Source of the DNA: Pollenia angustigena
Lineage: Eukaryota; Arthropoda; Insecta; Diptera; Polleniidae
Direction: 5' to 3'
Assembly (NCBI GenBank): GCA_930367215.1
Contig: OV884060.1
Coordinates: forward strand, 210,617,253 to 210,681,252
DNA: 64,000 nt
The notes under the pieces are model-generated. The model did no database searches. It worked only from the letters and a program-made list of their open reading frames with translations, and had not been told where the DNA came from. This document shows, in pieces, positions 54,471 to 64,000 of this stretch (positions within the stretch are counted from its first letter, which is position 1; every line of letters starts with the position of its first letter). The position numbers and the translations under genes were made by a program.

Positions 54471-54695
54471 GTGAGTTCCAAAATATCAAAACACATGGCA
54501 GTTATGCGGTTTGGATATTATTTCAATACAAAGTAACGTGCTGTTTTATTTACTTTGTAAACAAATGTCAACAAAGCGTCAACTAAGTTTTTGATGCAGT
54601 TTGCCTTTTGTTTGTGCATCGATAACTGTTATACATTAAGGGACGTATGCCATTGTCAATTTCGCTTGCATTGCAAATGACGTTTTGGAATTCAC
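54471..54695. mobile_element. GTGAGTTCCAAAA-family MITE, copy 1
   Basis: It starts GTGAGTTCCAAAATATCAAA and ends GACGTTTTGGAATTCAC. The second copy is at 57,045-57,270. Both carry CTTTGTAAC/CAAC and a GCATCGATAACTG-like block. It would lie inside the Cul1 3' UTR if the signal at 55,003 is used. Confidence 0.7.
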
Positions 54696-55740
54696 GCTTA
54701 CTCAACTGAATACTCGAAAGTGCAAAAATCTGCTTATAGCTGTGTTCTATATAAAATATTATTTGTTCAATATTTTTTTTTTGCTTTGCACTGCAATAGC
54801 ATTATACTTAACACAAGTTTTGTTCATAAAAATGTTTAGGATAAATTCTGGGGCATATTTGAAATAAACACCAACAGCCGTTTAAGTGCAAATTAAAGCA
54901 GCAACTTAAACACCTTTTTCGGATGATCCAGAAAACAAGGTTATACAAAAATGTAGTTAAACTATTCTTTTGTCATGAAACATTAAAAATATTTGTTTGT
55001 TTAATAAAAGCTTTTACGATCATGTCTTTATCTTAAGAAACAAATAATTAATAATTTATATAACTATATCCTCTTCCTCCTCTTTAACTTTTGTCCTGTC
55101 GTAAAAAACAAAATAAATGTTTTTTTTTTTCTTTTTTTTTTCCTTTATATTTTTTCTTGTGTAGTTTTAAATTGAAAAACAATATTTTACTATTATATTT
55201 TTTTATATTTAAGTTAATTTAAATAAACGAATCAAAATTTAATCTTTATAACAAAATAAAAATTAGCTTATTCAGTAGTGACTGATTATTTCTCTGTTGC
55301 CTGCCGTTTTTTTTTTTTTTTGTCTAATATAAAAATAAAATAGTTTTCTCATTTGCTGTCTGATTATTAGTGTTAAAATAAAACAAATTATAAATATGTT
55401 AATGATAACAGTATAAATTTATAATTAAAAAAAACATAATTTGTACACTTCTTAAAAATTTGAATTAAGTAATTTCCATAACAAACGACAGAAAAACTGA
55501 AAAAAATCACATTGAAACCATTTACATACAAACAAAAAAATAGATCTTTAGCATAAAATAAAAATATGCATTAAAACTTAAATAAAAAGTACATGATATA
55601 TAAATAAAAATCATTGAAAAAAAACATTTCAAATAAATACACGTTTTATTTGACAGAAAGTTGGCAAGCAAATATGTTAAATTTTATAACTGAACCCATT
55701 AAATTAATTAAAAGAAATTATTTTTATTGATTAAGACCAT
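54696..55740. other. AT-rich non-coding stretch
   Basis: Contains the AATAAA at 55,003, long T runs (about 55,118-55,150 and 55,300-55,322) and nothing else that I can assign. Confidence 0.4.
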
Positions 55741-55950
55741 ATTTACATTATGCAATTAACGCCGCAACTTGCCGCAACTTTCGCTTGCAACTTTTTGTTT
55801 GTTAGCAAGAGGTGTAGGGAAGAAAACGGGGTTGAAAAAGTTGAAAAAATGCTTGAAAAAAATGTAAATGTAAATGTGAAAAGAGATTCGTAGAAAGTAC
55901 TTTAAAAGAAAATAGAAAAAAAACTCGGCGTTAATTGCATAGATGTAAAT
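55741..55950. mobile_element. 210-bp MITE (ATTTACAT...ATGCAATTAACGCCG ends)
   Basis: The left end ATTTACATTATGCAATTAAC is the inverse of GTTAATTGCATAGATGTAAAT at the right, allowing two mismatches. The interior has short repeats of CGCAACTT. No protein. Confidence 0.65.
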
Positions 55951-56104
55951 GCCGTCTAAGTTAAAAATAAATCACTAATGCTTTAAAAAACTTGAGCTTA
56001 AATCACCCAGATTTGTGTTCAAAATTTTAATTTTTCTCATTTTAACCACAAAAACATCCCTTTTAATAAATACAAAATCGAATCTGGGAATTTATTTCTC
56101 ATGG

Positions 56105-56735
56105 TGAGTAACATTTATTATATAAATTTTCATATTATTCGAATGTGTATTCTAAAATACAATCCCCAAAAGCTTTTATACTTTAATAGTCTTATACCTT
56201 CAATATTTTCCAGGAATATTTTCTATGCACTATCAGAATTTTCGTTTGTATATTTCTGTTACGAGGCTTACTTTAGCTATCCTTTGGCTAGCAATGAAGT
56301 AAATTAATACAACTATTAGATACCAGCAGAATGTAATGCATTTTCTGGCCCGCTACGGCCTTCGTCAGAAATATACAAACGAAAATTCTGATAGTACATA
56401 GAAAATATTGAAGGAATAAGACTATTGGTTTTCGTTTTTAAATCATTACGGAATATTGGGACAACACAATCACTTTTCAAAGGAATCAGACCAGATTTAA
56501 CACGAGAAACTATTCTAATTTAAGAGTTACATGATGTAGATTAGAAACAACGAAGCAAAGAATTGAGTATGTTGGTGGATTAGAATTTAAAAATTTGCCT
56601 CAAAACTTAAAAGATATACAAAGAATATCAATAAGTAAAGTATAAAAAACATTTATTAAAAGCTTTTGAGGATTGTAATTTGACTTAGAATACACATTCG
56701 AATAATATGAAAATTTATGAATACAAAATCTTTAT
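56105..56735 (-). repeat. Inverted-repeat block, possible Penelope-like terminal region
   Basis: Two nested inverted pairs: 56,119-56,185 with about 56,650-56,715 (CATATTATTCGAATGTGTAT and the inverse), and about 56,195-56,262 with 56,365-56,432 (TTTTCGTTTGTATATTTCTG and the inverse). On the minus strand CTGACGAAGGCCGTAGCGGG then CCAGAAAATGC (about 56,337-56,367) recalls the hammerhead-like terminal motif of Penelope-like elements. The coding remnant of such an element lies upstream on the same strand at 57,490-58,085. Confidence 0.4.
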
Positions 56736-57044
56736 TCCAAAAACTTTTTATTGGACGAATTTATTCTTTTAAGGAAATCATTGGGCATAGAATCAATTTA
56801 ATAATAACAATTGCATTTTCATTCATTCATTTCATGTATCGTCACTTTAAGTGCAAACGGACGTAACTACATACATAAACATTCAAAATCGAGATTCTGA
56901 TTGGTTGTGGTTCGTTTAATTGAACTACATGTTCACGCAAAATTTTTGACTTCTGCAATCAAAAATGGTGACTTTATAAAAGAAATTCAAATTTACGTAA
57001 CTACAAGTGCATATATTTCTTAATGCAAGACGTATCTACACTGG

Positions 57045-57270
57045 GTGAGTTCCAAAACATCAAAACACAAGTAACGTACTGTGTCGTTGACTTTGTAACA
57101 ACTTGTTAGCTGTGCATCAACAAAGCTATTGATGCTCAGTTTGTTTATTATTGGCGCATCGGTAACTTTTATTATAAATTTTGGCACGTATGACATTGTC
57201 AATGATTAAGTGGTTTTGTGTAGGAATGCATAACCTTTAGTTGCGTTGCAAATAACGTTTTGGAATTCAC
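57045..57270. mobile_element. GTGAGTTCCAAAA-family MITE, copy 2
   Basis: It starts GTGAGTTCCAAAACATCAAA and ends AACGTTTTGGAATTCAC; same family as 54,471-54,695. It separates the Penelope-like coding remnant from its presumed terminal region. Confidence 0.7.
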
Positions 57271-57489
57271 TCACTCGTATGAAAAAATTATTTTTGGTAT
57301 TTTTCAAATCTAGCTTCTTCGGGGATCTTAGGTTTATATATTTTCAAAAACAAATTTTTTTAAAAACAAAATTTTAATTTAACAACAATTATTGACAACA
57401 TGAAAAATAATTAAAATAATACACAGGAAACAAAAATTATTCTAATAAATTTTTCGAAATTTATTCAAATTCCTTTCTTATTCTTATAA

Positions 57490-58085
57490 ATTAAATGTCT
57501 AATTTTGAGCTACATTGTCTGTATCGGTTTTATAATTAATTCTTTGTTCTATTGGTGTGTTGATTATAGCATGAAGCGTCGTTTGTAGTTTGTTTCTGCA
57601 TTTTAATATGTATTCGAAATCTGGTGTATGATTAAAATTTGCACAATGAGAATCCAGTTTTTTTTAGATGTATTTTTGTGTTTCTGATCAGATCTATGTC
57701 CTGCTAGTCTAGCTTTCAATTTGTTTTTCGTACTACCCTTGCAAGGCATTTTGTAAATAATATTAAATCTATGTATCTAATTTTTCTGGTCTATCTTTCA
57801 TTTTACTAAATAATCTATCTAATGTATAATATGTCTTATGAGCCATCCTATAATTATTGATGTCATAAATATTAGAGTTTTCAAGTCGTTCAGAAATCAC
57901 TGGTACATAAGTCAAAGACTTATAAATCTTAGGTTCAGTAACTGTATTCCCACTACCTTCCCTATGTCCTGTCTAATCAATCTACAAATCAATTCTTCTG
58001 GGAAATTATTATCCTCAAAAATATTTTTGATTTTTATTTCATTTTTTTCTATGGTCCCTTTTACGGTTTCAACTCAACTCGGTTG
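57490..58085 (-). pseudogene. Penelope-like element, RT C-terminus and GIY-YIG remnant
   Basis: Minus-strand codons give NFPEELICRLIRQ, TVTEPKIYKSLTYVPVISER (a conserved LPYVxGxSE-like block), NNYRMAHKTYYTLDRLFSKM, MPCKGSTKNKLKARLAGHRS and DSHCANFNHTPDFEYI. This order (a YVPxISERL block, then H-K-T-x-x-T-L, Y-K-x-P-C, then T-K-x-x-L-x-x-R-x-x-G-H) is characteristic of Penelope-like retroelements ending in a GIY-YIG endonuclease. Several frameshifts and stops are present, and the residues that should supply the GIY and YIG segments are deleted between PCKG and STKNK. The catalytic RT part is not in the window in this orientation. Confidence 0.7.
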
Positions 58086-58200
58086 AGTTGTAATTTCTTC
58101 ATTTTTGTATTAAGGGTATTCATTTCAAAATTTTTTTGGTTGGAAAAATGGAAAAAAGGAAAATTACACCTTATTGACGTGAACGGTATTTTTTTAGTTA

Positions 58201-58465
58201 GTGCTGGTTCACACAGGTCAAGTTTACTTGAACAGTTTTATTTAAATTTTCTTTTGAACTTGCGTTCACGTTCATGCACAAAATTAATTTTTGTTTTCTT
58301 TTCCTTCAACTTTGTAGCTATTTATTATATTACGGATGAAAAAAGAAAAGAAAAATACAAAACTGACTGGTACGGTCAAGTATGTACCCCTTTCCATTCT
58401 CTTTACCCCTCTCTCCTAAAAGCTCAAGACTTGAAGAGTCAAACTTGACCTGTGTGAACCAGCAC
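58201..58465. mobile_element. GGTTCACAC-family MITE, copy 2, TTA duplication
   Basis: It starts GTGCTGGTTCACACAGGTCA and ends TGACCTGTGTGAACCAGCAC, flanked by TTA on both sides (58,198-58,200; 58,466-58,468). It is 265 bp, with an interior longer than the 129-bp and 105-bp relatives at 15,592 and 62,536. Confidence 0.8.
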
Positions 58466-58680
58466 TTAAAGGTACAAAACTGTCAAAAACAAAAATCTGG
58501 CATATAATTCTTGGAAGTAATTGATATTTTTCAAGATGCCAAATAAAAGAGTTAAAATTAAATTAAATGATTATTTAATTGTCACGTCATTTTTAAGTTC
58601 TTTTTTTATATTTTTTTGTATAGAATTCATTTTTAATTTAGTTTTGAAAAACGACGTTTTAAAAAAGTAAAATCTATATA

Positions 58681-60357
58681 TGGGCATTTCTCCAGAAATG
58701 TCAACCGCAGCCAAAAAATTCAAAGTCTATAAAAGTATGTTGTTTTAACATATTTTTATAGGGAATCTATCAACTTTCAATAATGTAAACAAATTTTACA
58801 TTTATTCATAACACACTTTGAAATATTCAAATGCAAAGTCGAACAAGTGCAGAAGTTCTGTTTTGAACCTTTCTATTGCAAGATTTGTTTTGCTAAATGA
58901 TCTAAATGAGAAACATTATGCATTTAAAAATCTTTTTTAAATATCAGTTAATATTCAAAGAATATAAGAAAAATGTAAAAGGAACGATGCGATTGCCAAT
59001 TACGGTAAATTTTTTCTTTGCTTTACCATATATTTTGATGTATCGTGCGACATTGAAAAATAACATTTGTTATCAGTGCGTCATAGGTATTTGTATAATG
59101 CGAAGCAAATATTTGTTACAAACAGAGATTTATATTGCGATTTAAATAAAAAAAATTTTGTTGGAAAAAAATCAACGCTTTGCTCTTGGTACTTATTTGA
59201 ATTTTGTAGCGTGCGACATCGTAAGTGTAAAATGCATAAATAAAATATCTTTCTTTGATTATGTAAATACAAATAATAAAATGTTTGAATGTAGATAAGT
59301 AAAAACAGCGCCGAGAAAAATAAAGTTAAGTTAGTTTCTTTTCTTTGTCTTTACAAATACTTTACATACATATAATACTATGTTCACACTTGGGTTCTTA
59401 AACGCGTTTAAGCAGCTCGAACGTGATTAAGCTCTAATCACTTCAAAATCGAGATGATTACCCATACATTGAAGTGATTTGTTAATCACTTCAAATTGAC
59501 ATGATTACAACTAAATCACTTCATAAACCACATAGAATCCACTGAACATACCTCAAATGTAGAATCGCCAACATGATCGTGTACAACCGGCCAAGATTTC
59601 TGCTTAATGTTTTTATTTTTTTCCTTAAATAATTCATAAATTTTCACAATTTCATCATTAAAATGATTAAAATAATCTTCTGATAACTTTATAAAAGTGT
59701 TTTTATACATTTTTAATACCTTAAAGAAATATAAATTGGTTTGTTGTTTTTTTGTGTGTTTGTTGTGTGTTTTTTTTCTTATCATCTGTCATCTTAATCA
59801 TCTTAAATGTAATGGGAACGGCTTTGATTAGCTAAATCAACATTTTGCTTAAACGCGTTTAAAAAGCTAAGTGTGAACTTAGCATAAGATAAATAAATTT
59901 ATTTTTATTTGTTTTTATTAAAAATTAAAAATAATAAACATAAAAGTATGATGGAACAAAATGTCGCATGCAACTCGTAGCGTGCGACAGTGATTAAAAT
60001 TAAATAAAAAACAAACTACACAATATTTTTGAATGAAATAAAAAGCATTATTAAGATACACCAATGCATAACATTTTAAATTAGTCGCATTAAAATATTT
60101 TATCAAGTTTCGCTGAAATCAGTGTTTGAACTGTTTGCCGTAAAAGCGACTTCTGTTTTTGTCGCATGCAAATGCCTTGGTTTTTTTTAATTTTCTTGAA
60201 AACGAACAATTGCTCAAAACCAATCTTTACCACAAATTATGGTGCTAATCAAGAGCTATAAGTTTCGCCTTTTGTCAAAATAAAATTAATGTTTTGATAT
60301 ATGTTTTTTTCACTTTTTAGGCGTACGAATGTCGCATTCGACATTAGAGAAATGCCC
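58681..60357. mobile_element. 1.68-kb TIR element nested in the Helitron
   Basis: TGGGCATTTCTCCAGAAATGTC-like left end (58,681 on) and GACATTAGAGAAATGCCCA right end (to 60,357) are inverted, and the flanks are TATATA on both sides. The words GTAGCGTGCGAC and GTCGCA recur inside (59,207, 59,966, 59,980, 60,161). It holds a further insertion at 59,378-59,882. No transposase is recognised. Confidence 0.6.
59378..59882. mobile_element. 505-bp element with AAACGCGTTT ends, third nesting level
   Basis: CTATGTTCACACTTGG and CTAAGTGTGAACTTAG ends are inverted, and TTAAACGCGTTTAA occurs just inside each end (about 59,400 and 59,850). On the minus strand an 89-codon frame starts at 59,785 (MIRKKTHNKHTKKQQ; ends VCSVDSMWFMK). 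It is Lys- and Asn-rich and of unknown function. Confidence 0.6.
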
Positions 60358-60720
60358 ATATATAAAAATGAAAAATGTTTGTATGTTTGTTTGTGTGTTT
60401 GTTTGTTTGTTTGTTTGTTGGCTTATAGACTCCTAAACTACTGAACCGATTTTCCTGAAATTTTTACAGATACATCACGTGAGCCCTAAAAATAAAATAG
60501 GCTACTTATTTTTTCGATAGGGGCAGGGGAATTGGTATCCCCCATAGGATGCCAATATTAATTATCGCATATATTAAGATCCGCTGCACGCAATATGCAG
60601 AACTTTTGGTAGTAAGATCTTCTGAGCCCCAAAATTAAAATAAAATAGCAGCGGGGGAAGTGGAATCCCCCATATGACGCCAATGTTTAACATCGCATAT
60701 CCAAAGAACTGTAATAGTGA

Positions 60721-62060
60721 GAATGTTCAAACTTTCTAGAAGTCACTCTTATGGTATACAACACTTTTGAAAATAACAATAAAGCGGGTGGGGAAATACC
60801 TCCCATAGGATGCATATATTAAATATCGCTCAACTGAAGAATTATTAAAGGGAGAGTCTTCAAAAGTGGTTAAAGCTATTATTATAGTAAACTATAAATT
60901 TCAATATAAAAATGGGCGGGAGAGACAGGGGAGGAGCAGAACCCCTCATAGATAGAAATATTAATAAGAGCCACTGCACGCATTTTGTTGAAATTTTGGT
61001 AGTAGGATCTTCTGAGTCCCAAAATTGAAATAAAGTAGCAGTGGGGGAAGTGGTTTTCCCCATAGGACGCCAATGTTTAATATAGCATATCTAAAGAACT
61101 GTTATAGTGAGAATGTTCAAACTTTGTGGAAGTCACTTTTATGGTATACTACACTTTTGAAAATAAAAACAAAGCGGGTAGGCGCATGGGGGAAACACCT
61201 CCCATAGGATGCATATATTAAATATCGCTCAACTGAAGAACTATTAAAGGGAAAGTCTTCAAACGTGGTTAGAGCTACTATTAGGGTAAATTATAAATTT
61301 CAATATAAAAATAGGCGGGGTAGACAGGGGAGGAGCAGTACGCCTAATAGATAAAAATTATAATAATAACCGCTGCACGCATTTTGTTGAACTTTTGGTA
61401 GTAGGATCTTCTGAGCCCCAAAATTTAAATAAAATAACAGCGGGGGAAGTGGTACCCACCATAGGATGCCAATGTTTAATATCGCATATCTAAAGAACTG
61501 TTATAGTGGGAACCTTCAAATTTTGTGGAAGTCCCTGTTATGGTATACTACACTTTTGAAAATAAAAATAAAGCTGGTAGAAGCAGGGGGAAAAACATCC
61601 CGTAGGATGCATATATTAAATATCGCTTAACTGAAGAACTATTAAAAGGAGAGTCTTCAAACGTGGTTAAAGCTACTATTATGGTAAACTATAAGTTTCG
61701 ATATAAAAATGGGCGGGGTAGACAGAGGAGGAGCAGTACCCCTCATATATAAAAGTATTAATAAGAGCCGCTGCACGCATTTCGTTGAACTTTTGGTAGA
61801 AGGATCTTCTGAGCGCCAAAATTGAAATAATATAGCAGCGGGGGGAAGTGGTTCCACCCAAGGAACGACGATGTTTTATATCGTTAATCTTAAGAACTGT
61901 TATAGTAAGAATGTTCAAAATTTGTAGAAGTCCCTCTTATGGTAAACTACACTTTTGAAAATTAAAATAAAGCGGGTAGGCGCAGGGCGGAAAATACCTC
62001 TCATAGGATATTAAATATATCTCTACTGAAGAACTATTAAAGTGTGAGTCTTCAGAGGTG
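60721..62060 (+). repeat. Tandem repeat, about 390-400-bp unit, about 3.5 copies
   Basis: The phrase GAATGTTCAAACTTT or variants lies at about 60,721, 61,111, 61,510 and 61,909. It is the same unit as the array at 1,455-3,170, in the same orientation relative to the Helitron 3' end. Minus-strand frames in each unit repeat one another and break, and are not genes. Confidence 0.8.
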
Positions 62061-62098
62061 GTTAAAGCAGTGTAGCAAAGCGCACCGGGTAAAGCTAG

Positions 62099-62982
62099 TT
62101 TGATTTAATAAAAATGGAGTTTAAGGAATCATAGTTGATTATCTTAAAAAGAGATGTAAATTTTAGTGCTTTTTGTGAAAAATAACAACATTTTTAATAT
62201 GGTGGCAACCACACTCAATTGGAAGTTTGTGAATTGCCAACTATTTAAAAATTGTAAAATTGTAATTTTCCAATCTGATTTTTTTTACACTTGGTTAAAG
62301 CTTGTTTAAATTGCAACTTTCGGTGCAAAAGTTTTTCCTTGTGTTTGTTGTAACAAAAATTACATTTTTCCACTTTTCCATTTTTCCAACAAATAAAAAA
62401 ACTGAAATGAATACCCTTATTATGGTTTTTTTATTTGTTGGAAAAGTGGAAAAATGTAATTTTTGTTACAACAAACACAAGGAAAAACTTTTCCACCAAA
62501 AGTTGCAATTTAAACAAGCTTTAACCAAGCACTTAGTGCTGGTTCACACATGTCAAGTTTGACTCGTCCAGTCTTGAGCTTTTAGGAAAGAAGGGAACTC
62601 AAGACTTGAAGAGCCAAACTTGACGTGTGTGAACCAGCACTAAAAAAATCAGATTTTAAAATTACAATTTTACAATATTTAAAGAGTTGGCAATTCACAA
62701 ACGTCCAATTGAGTGTGGTTGCCACCATATTAAAAATGTTATTTTTCACAAAAAGCACTAAAATTTAAATCTCTTTTTAAGATAATCAACTATGATTCTT
62801 TAAACTCCATTTTTATTAAAACAAATTTTTACTTTTTTAAAACGCCGTTTTTCAAAACTAAATTAAAAATTAATTCTATACAAAAAAATATAAAAAAAGA
62901 ACTTACAAATGACGTGACAATTAAATAATCAATTAATTCAATTTTGACTCTTTTATTTGGCATCTTGAAAAATATCAATTAC
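62099..62982. mobile_element. Palindromic element split by the Helitron (right portion)
   Basis: 62,099-62,290 (for example GGTGGCAACCACACTCAATT) is the inverse of 62,640-62,830, and 58,518-58,672 is the inverse of 62,832-62,982 (TTTTTCAAGATGCCAAATAA). The whole therefore runs from about 58,518 to 62,982 with the Helitron in its left arm. The loop is another hairpin, centred at about 62,413 (GGAAAAGTGGAAAAATGTAA and the inverse). Confidence 0.7.
62536..62640. mobile_element. GGTTCACAC-family MITE, copy 3
   Basis: GTGCTGGTTCACACATGTCA and TGACGTGTGTGAACCAGCAC are inverted ends 105 bp apart. TTA precedes it and TAA follows it, so the duplication is either mutated or not exact. It sits in one arm of the palindrome at 62,099-62,982. 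Confidence 0.75.
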
Positions 62983-63082
62983 CCTGCGGCCACACGTTCA
63001 AGTTGTTCTTGATAGTCTTTTACATATCGTTACTTTAATATAGAAAAGCCCTAACTAACATTTGCCTTACTTTACAGAAGAA

Positions 63083-63228
63083 GGAAAAAACTTAATAAAA
63101 ATTGTAGTATTGTAGTTGCGATTTTTTTTAAACGCAGTTTTTTATTAAATTGTTTAGAGAATTTAATAAAAAACAGCTTTTAACAAAAATTGCGACTACA
63201 ATACTAAAATTTTTATTAAGTTTTTTCC
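63083..63228. mobile_element. 146-bp hairpin MITE
   Basis: GGAAAAAACTTAATAAAAAT pairs with ATTTTTATTAAGTTTTTTCC, and GTAGTATTGTAGTTGCGA pairs with TTGCGACTACAATACTA. No target duplication was established. Confidence 0.65.
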
Positions 63229-63403
63229 AGGTGCCAGATAATTTTGATAAAAAATCGGCATATTTAAAAAAAAAAATCGGCCTTATCGGCATTTTAATAT
63301 AAAAAAATCGGCAAAAAATACCTATTTTAAATACATTAAAACCTATTCTTACTTACAAATAAGAACAATTCAGAATTATCTAATGTTTATAACTTATGAC
63401 ATT

Positions 63404-63715
63404 TCAAACAATCAACCAAAATAAACGTTTTACAAAGAAATTGTAGTTAAATATAAAGTTTTTCTTAACTTTCTTATAATTAAGTATATTCCATATACAA
63501 ATATTTGAGTTTGACATTTTTATTAAATCCGTTTTAATATTAATATCAAAACAGTTTAAATTATTAATTTTTAAATAATCTTTAAAAAACGAATAACTTG
63601 CAAAAATAAAATCTGAAATTTTTTGCCAAAAATTTTGCAAATTTATTTCATTTTCCTTACATACGAATTGGCTATTTAATATATGTACTAACATCGTCCT
63701 CAATTGCGTTATAAT
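63404..63715 (-). CDS. Unassigned open frame, possible terminal exon
   Basis: A 104-codon minus-strand frame follows a good acceptor (a T run then CAAG at about 63,716-63,725). A donor (AATAAAG|GTAAGA) lies 86 bases upstream at 63,801-63,802. The predicted residues include LVHILNSQFVCKENEINLQN, FWQKISDFIFASYSFFKDYL and VKRLFWLIV. No domain is recognised, and the base composition is that of the AT-rich background (many Asn, Lys, Phe, Ile). No in-frame ATG was found in the putative upstream exon. It could be the last exon of a gene reading in from beyond the window, or chance. Confidence 0.15.
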   Translation of the reverse strand: MITQLRTMLVHILNSQFVCKENEINLQNFWQKISDFIFASYSFFKDYLKINNLNCFDINIKTDLIKMSNSNICIWNILNYKKVKKNFIFNYNFFVKRLFWLIV

Positions 63716-64000
63716 CTTGAAAAAAAAAATTATTTAATTATCAAAGTAATTATTATTTAAATTATATTCATTGATAGTGAATACCTATAAGTTTATCTTA
63801 CCTTTATTCTTTTGTAAGTATTTATCTATCCATTTTCAAACACAAATATAAAGTGTTTTATATTTTCCTAATAGAAAAAGAAATTTTAACTGAATTATTT
63901 TAGGTTTAAAAATTATTTCTTTTTTAACTTTGGCCTTTAATTCTTCATAGTGGAATATTTTTCAAATAAAAATATATTAACCCAACACACATTACAAACA

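Larger units (their letters stand above)
58673..62098 (+). mobile_element. Helitron with canonical TC...CTAG ends, interrupted
   Basis: The 5' end TCTATATA is at 58,673 and continues after an insertion as TATAAAAATGAAAAATG at about 60,358. The 3' end GCGCACCGGGTAAAGCTAG stops at 62,098. The element lies between A and T. The host sequence on both sides (AAAAAAGTAAAA to the left, AATAAAAATGGAGTTTA to the right) is joined and uninterrupted, in the inverse, at about 62,800-62,840, giving an empty site. The 5'-TC, CTRR-3' and A|T insertion are the Helitron rules. Removing the nested 1.68-kb element leaves about 1.75 kb with no Rep/helicase gene. Confidence 0.75.

Overview
The window looks like AT-rich nuclear DNA from a higher fly (Brachycera, probably a calyptrate such as a blowfly, flesh fly or house fly; the species cannot be fixed from sequence alone). 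The evidence is one insect-like gene with short consensus introns, Cul1, embedded in a dense, nested mixture of transposons and short inverted-repeat elements. Nothing bacterial, viral or organellar was seen.

Layout. 1-28,145 is almost entirely mobile DNA. It holds a Helitron-like copy with 399-bp internal repeats (1,441-3,214), a palindromic element carrying two mirror-image MADF-domain fragments (3,317-5,476), and a cluster of short elements ending in CAAGGCGAATT. Next come a decayed PIF/Harbinger transposon with a 159-bp minisatellite at one end (6,967-10,470) and a composite 3-kb element with 16-bp inverted ends and an exact 8-bp target duplication (10,840-13,888). Two hosts of an 82-bp GC-rich repeat follow (16,784-17,637 and 21,137-22,561), then three broken LINE fragments (23,150-27,867). 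28,146-38,756 is a nearly homogeneous 562-bp tandem repeat of 19 copies arranged as a giant inverted repeat: 8 copies on one strand and 11 on the other. Each copy has a tRNA-like (RNA polymerase III type) promoter and a TGACGTCA site. 38,757-42,050 is a 5'-truncated I-type LINE on the minus strand, abutting the array.

43,628-54,085 is the only convincing host gene, Cul1, the SCF ubiquitin-ligase scaffold, with three coding exons encoding 778 residues. Its second intron is about 8 kb and was inflated by transposons. These include a 4.85-kb palindrome in which later insertions can be sized exactly, because the opposite arm preserves the empty site. 54,086-64,000 holds the 3' UTR, more short inverted-repeat elements, a decayed Penelope-like element, and a Helitron with canonical TC/CTAG ends that is itself interrupted by another element.

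How it works together: there is no operon-like logic here. One gene lies among repeats that insert into one another. The features most likely to be new are the 562-bp inverted tandem array with its repeated Pol III-like promoter, and the nested foldback structures inside the Cul1 intron. All coordinates come from reading the sequence by eye; element boundaries without a stated target duplication are good only to a few tens of bases.
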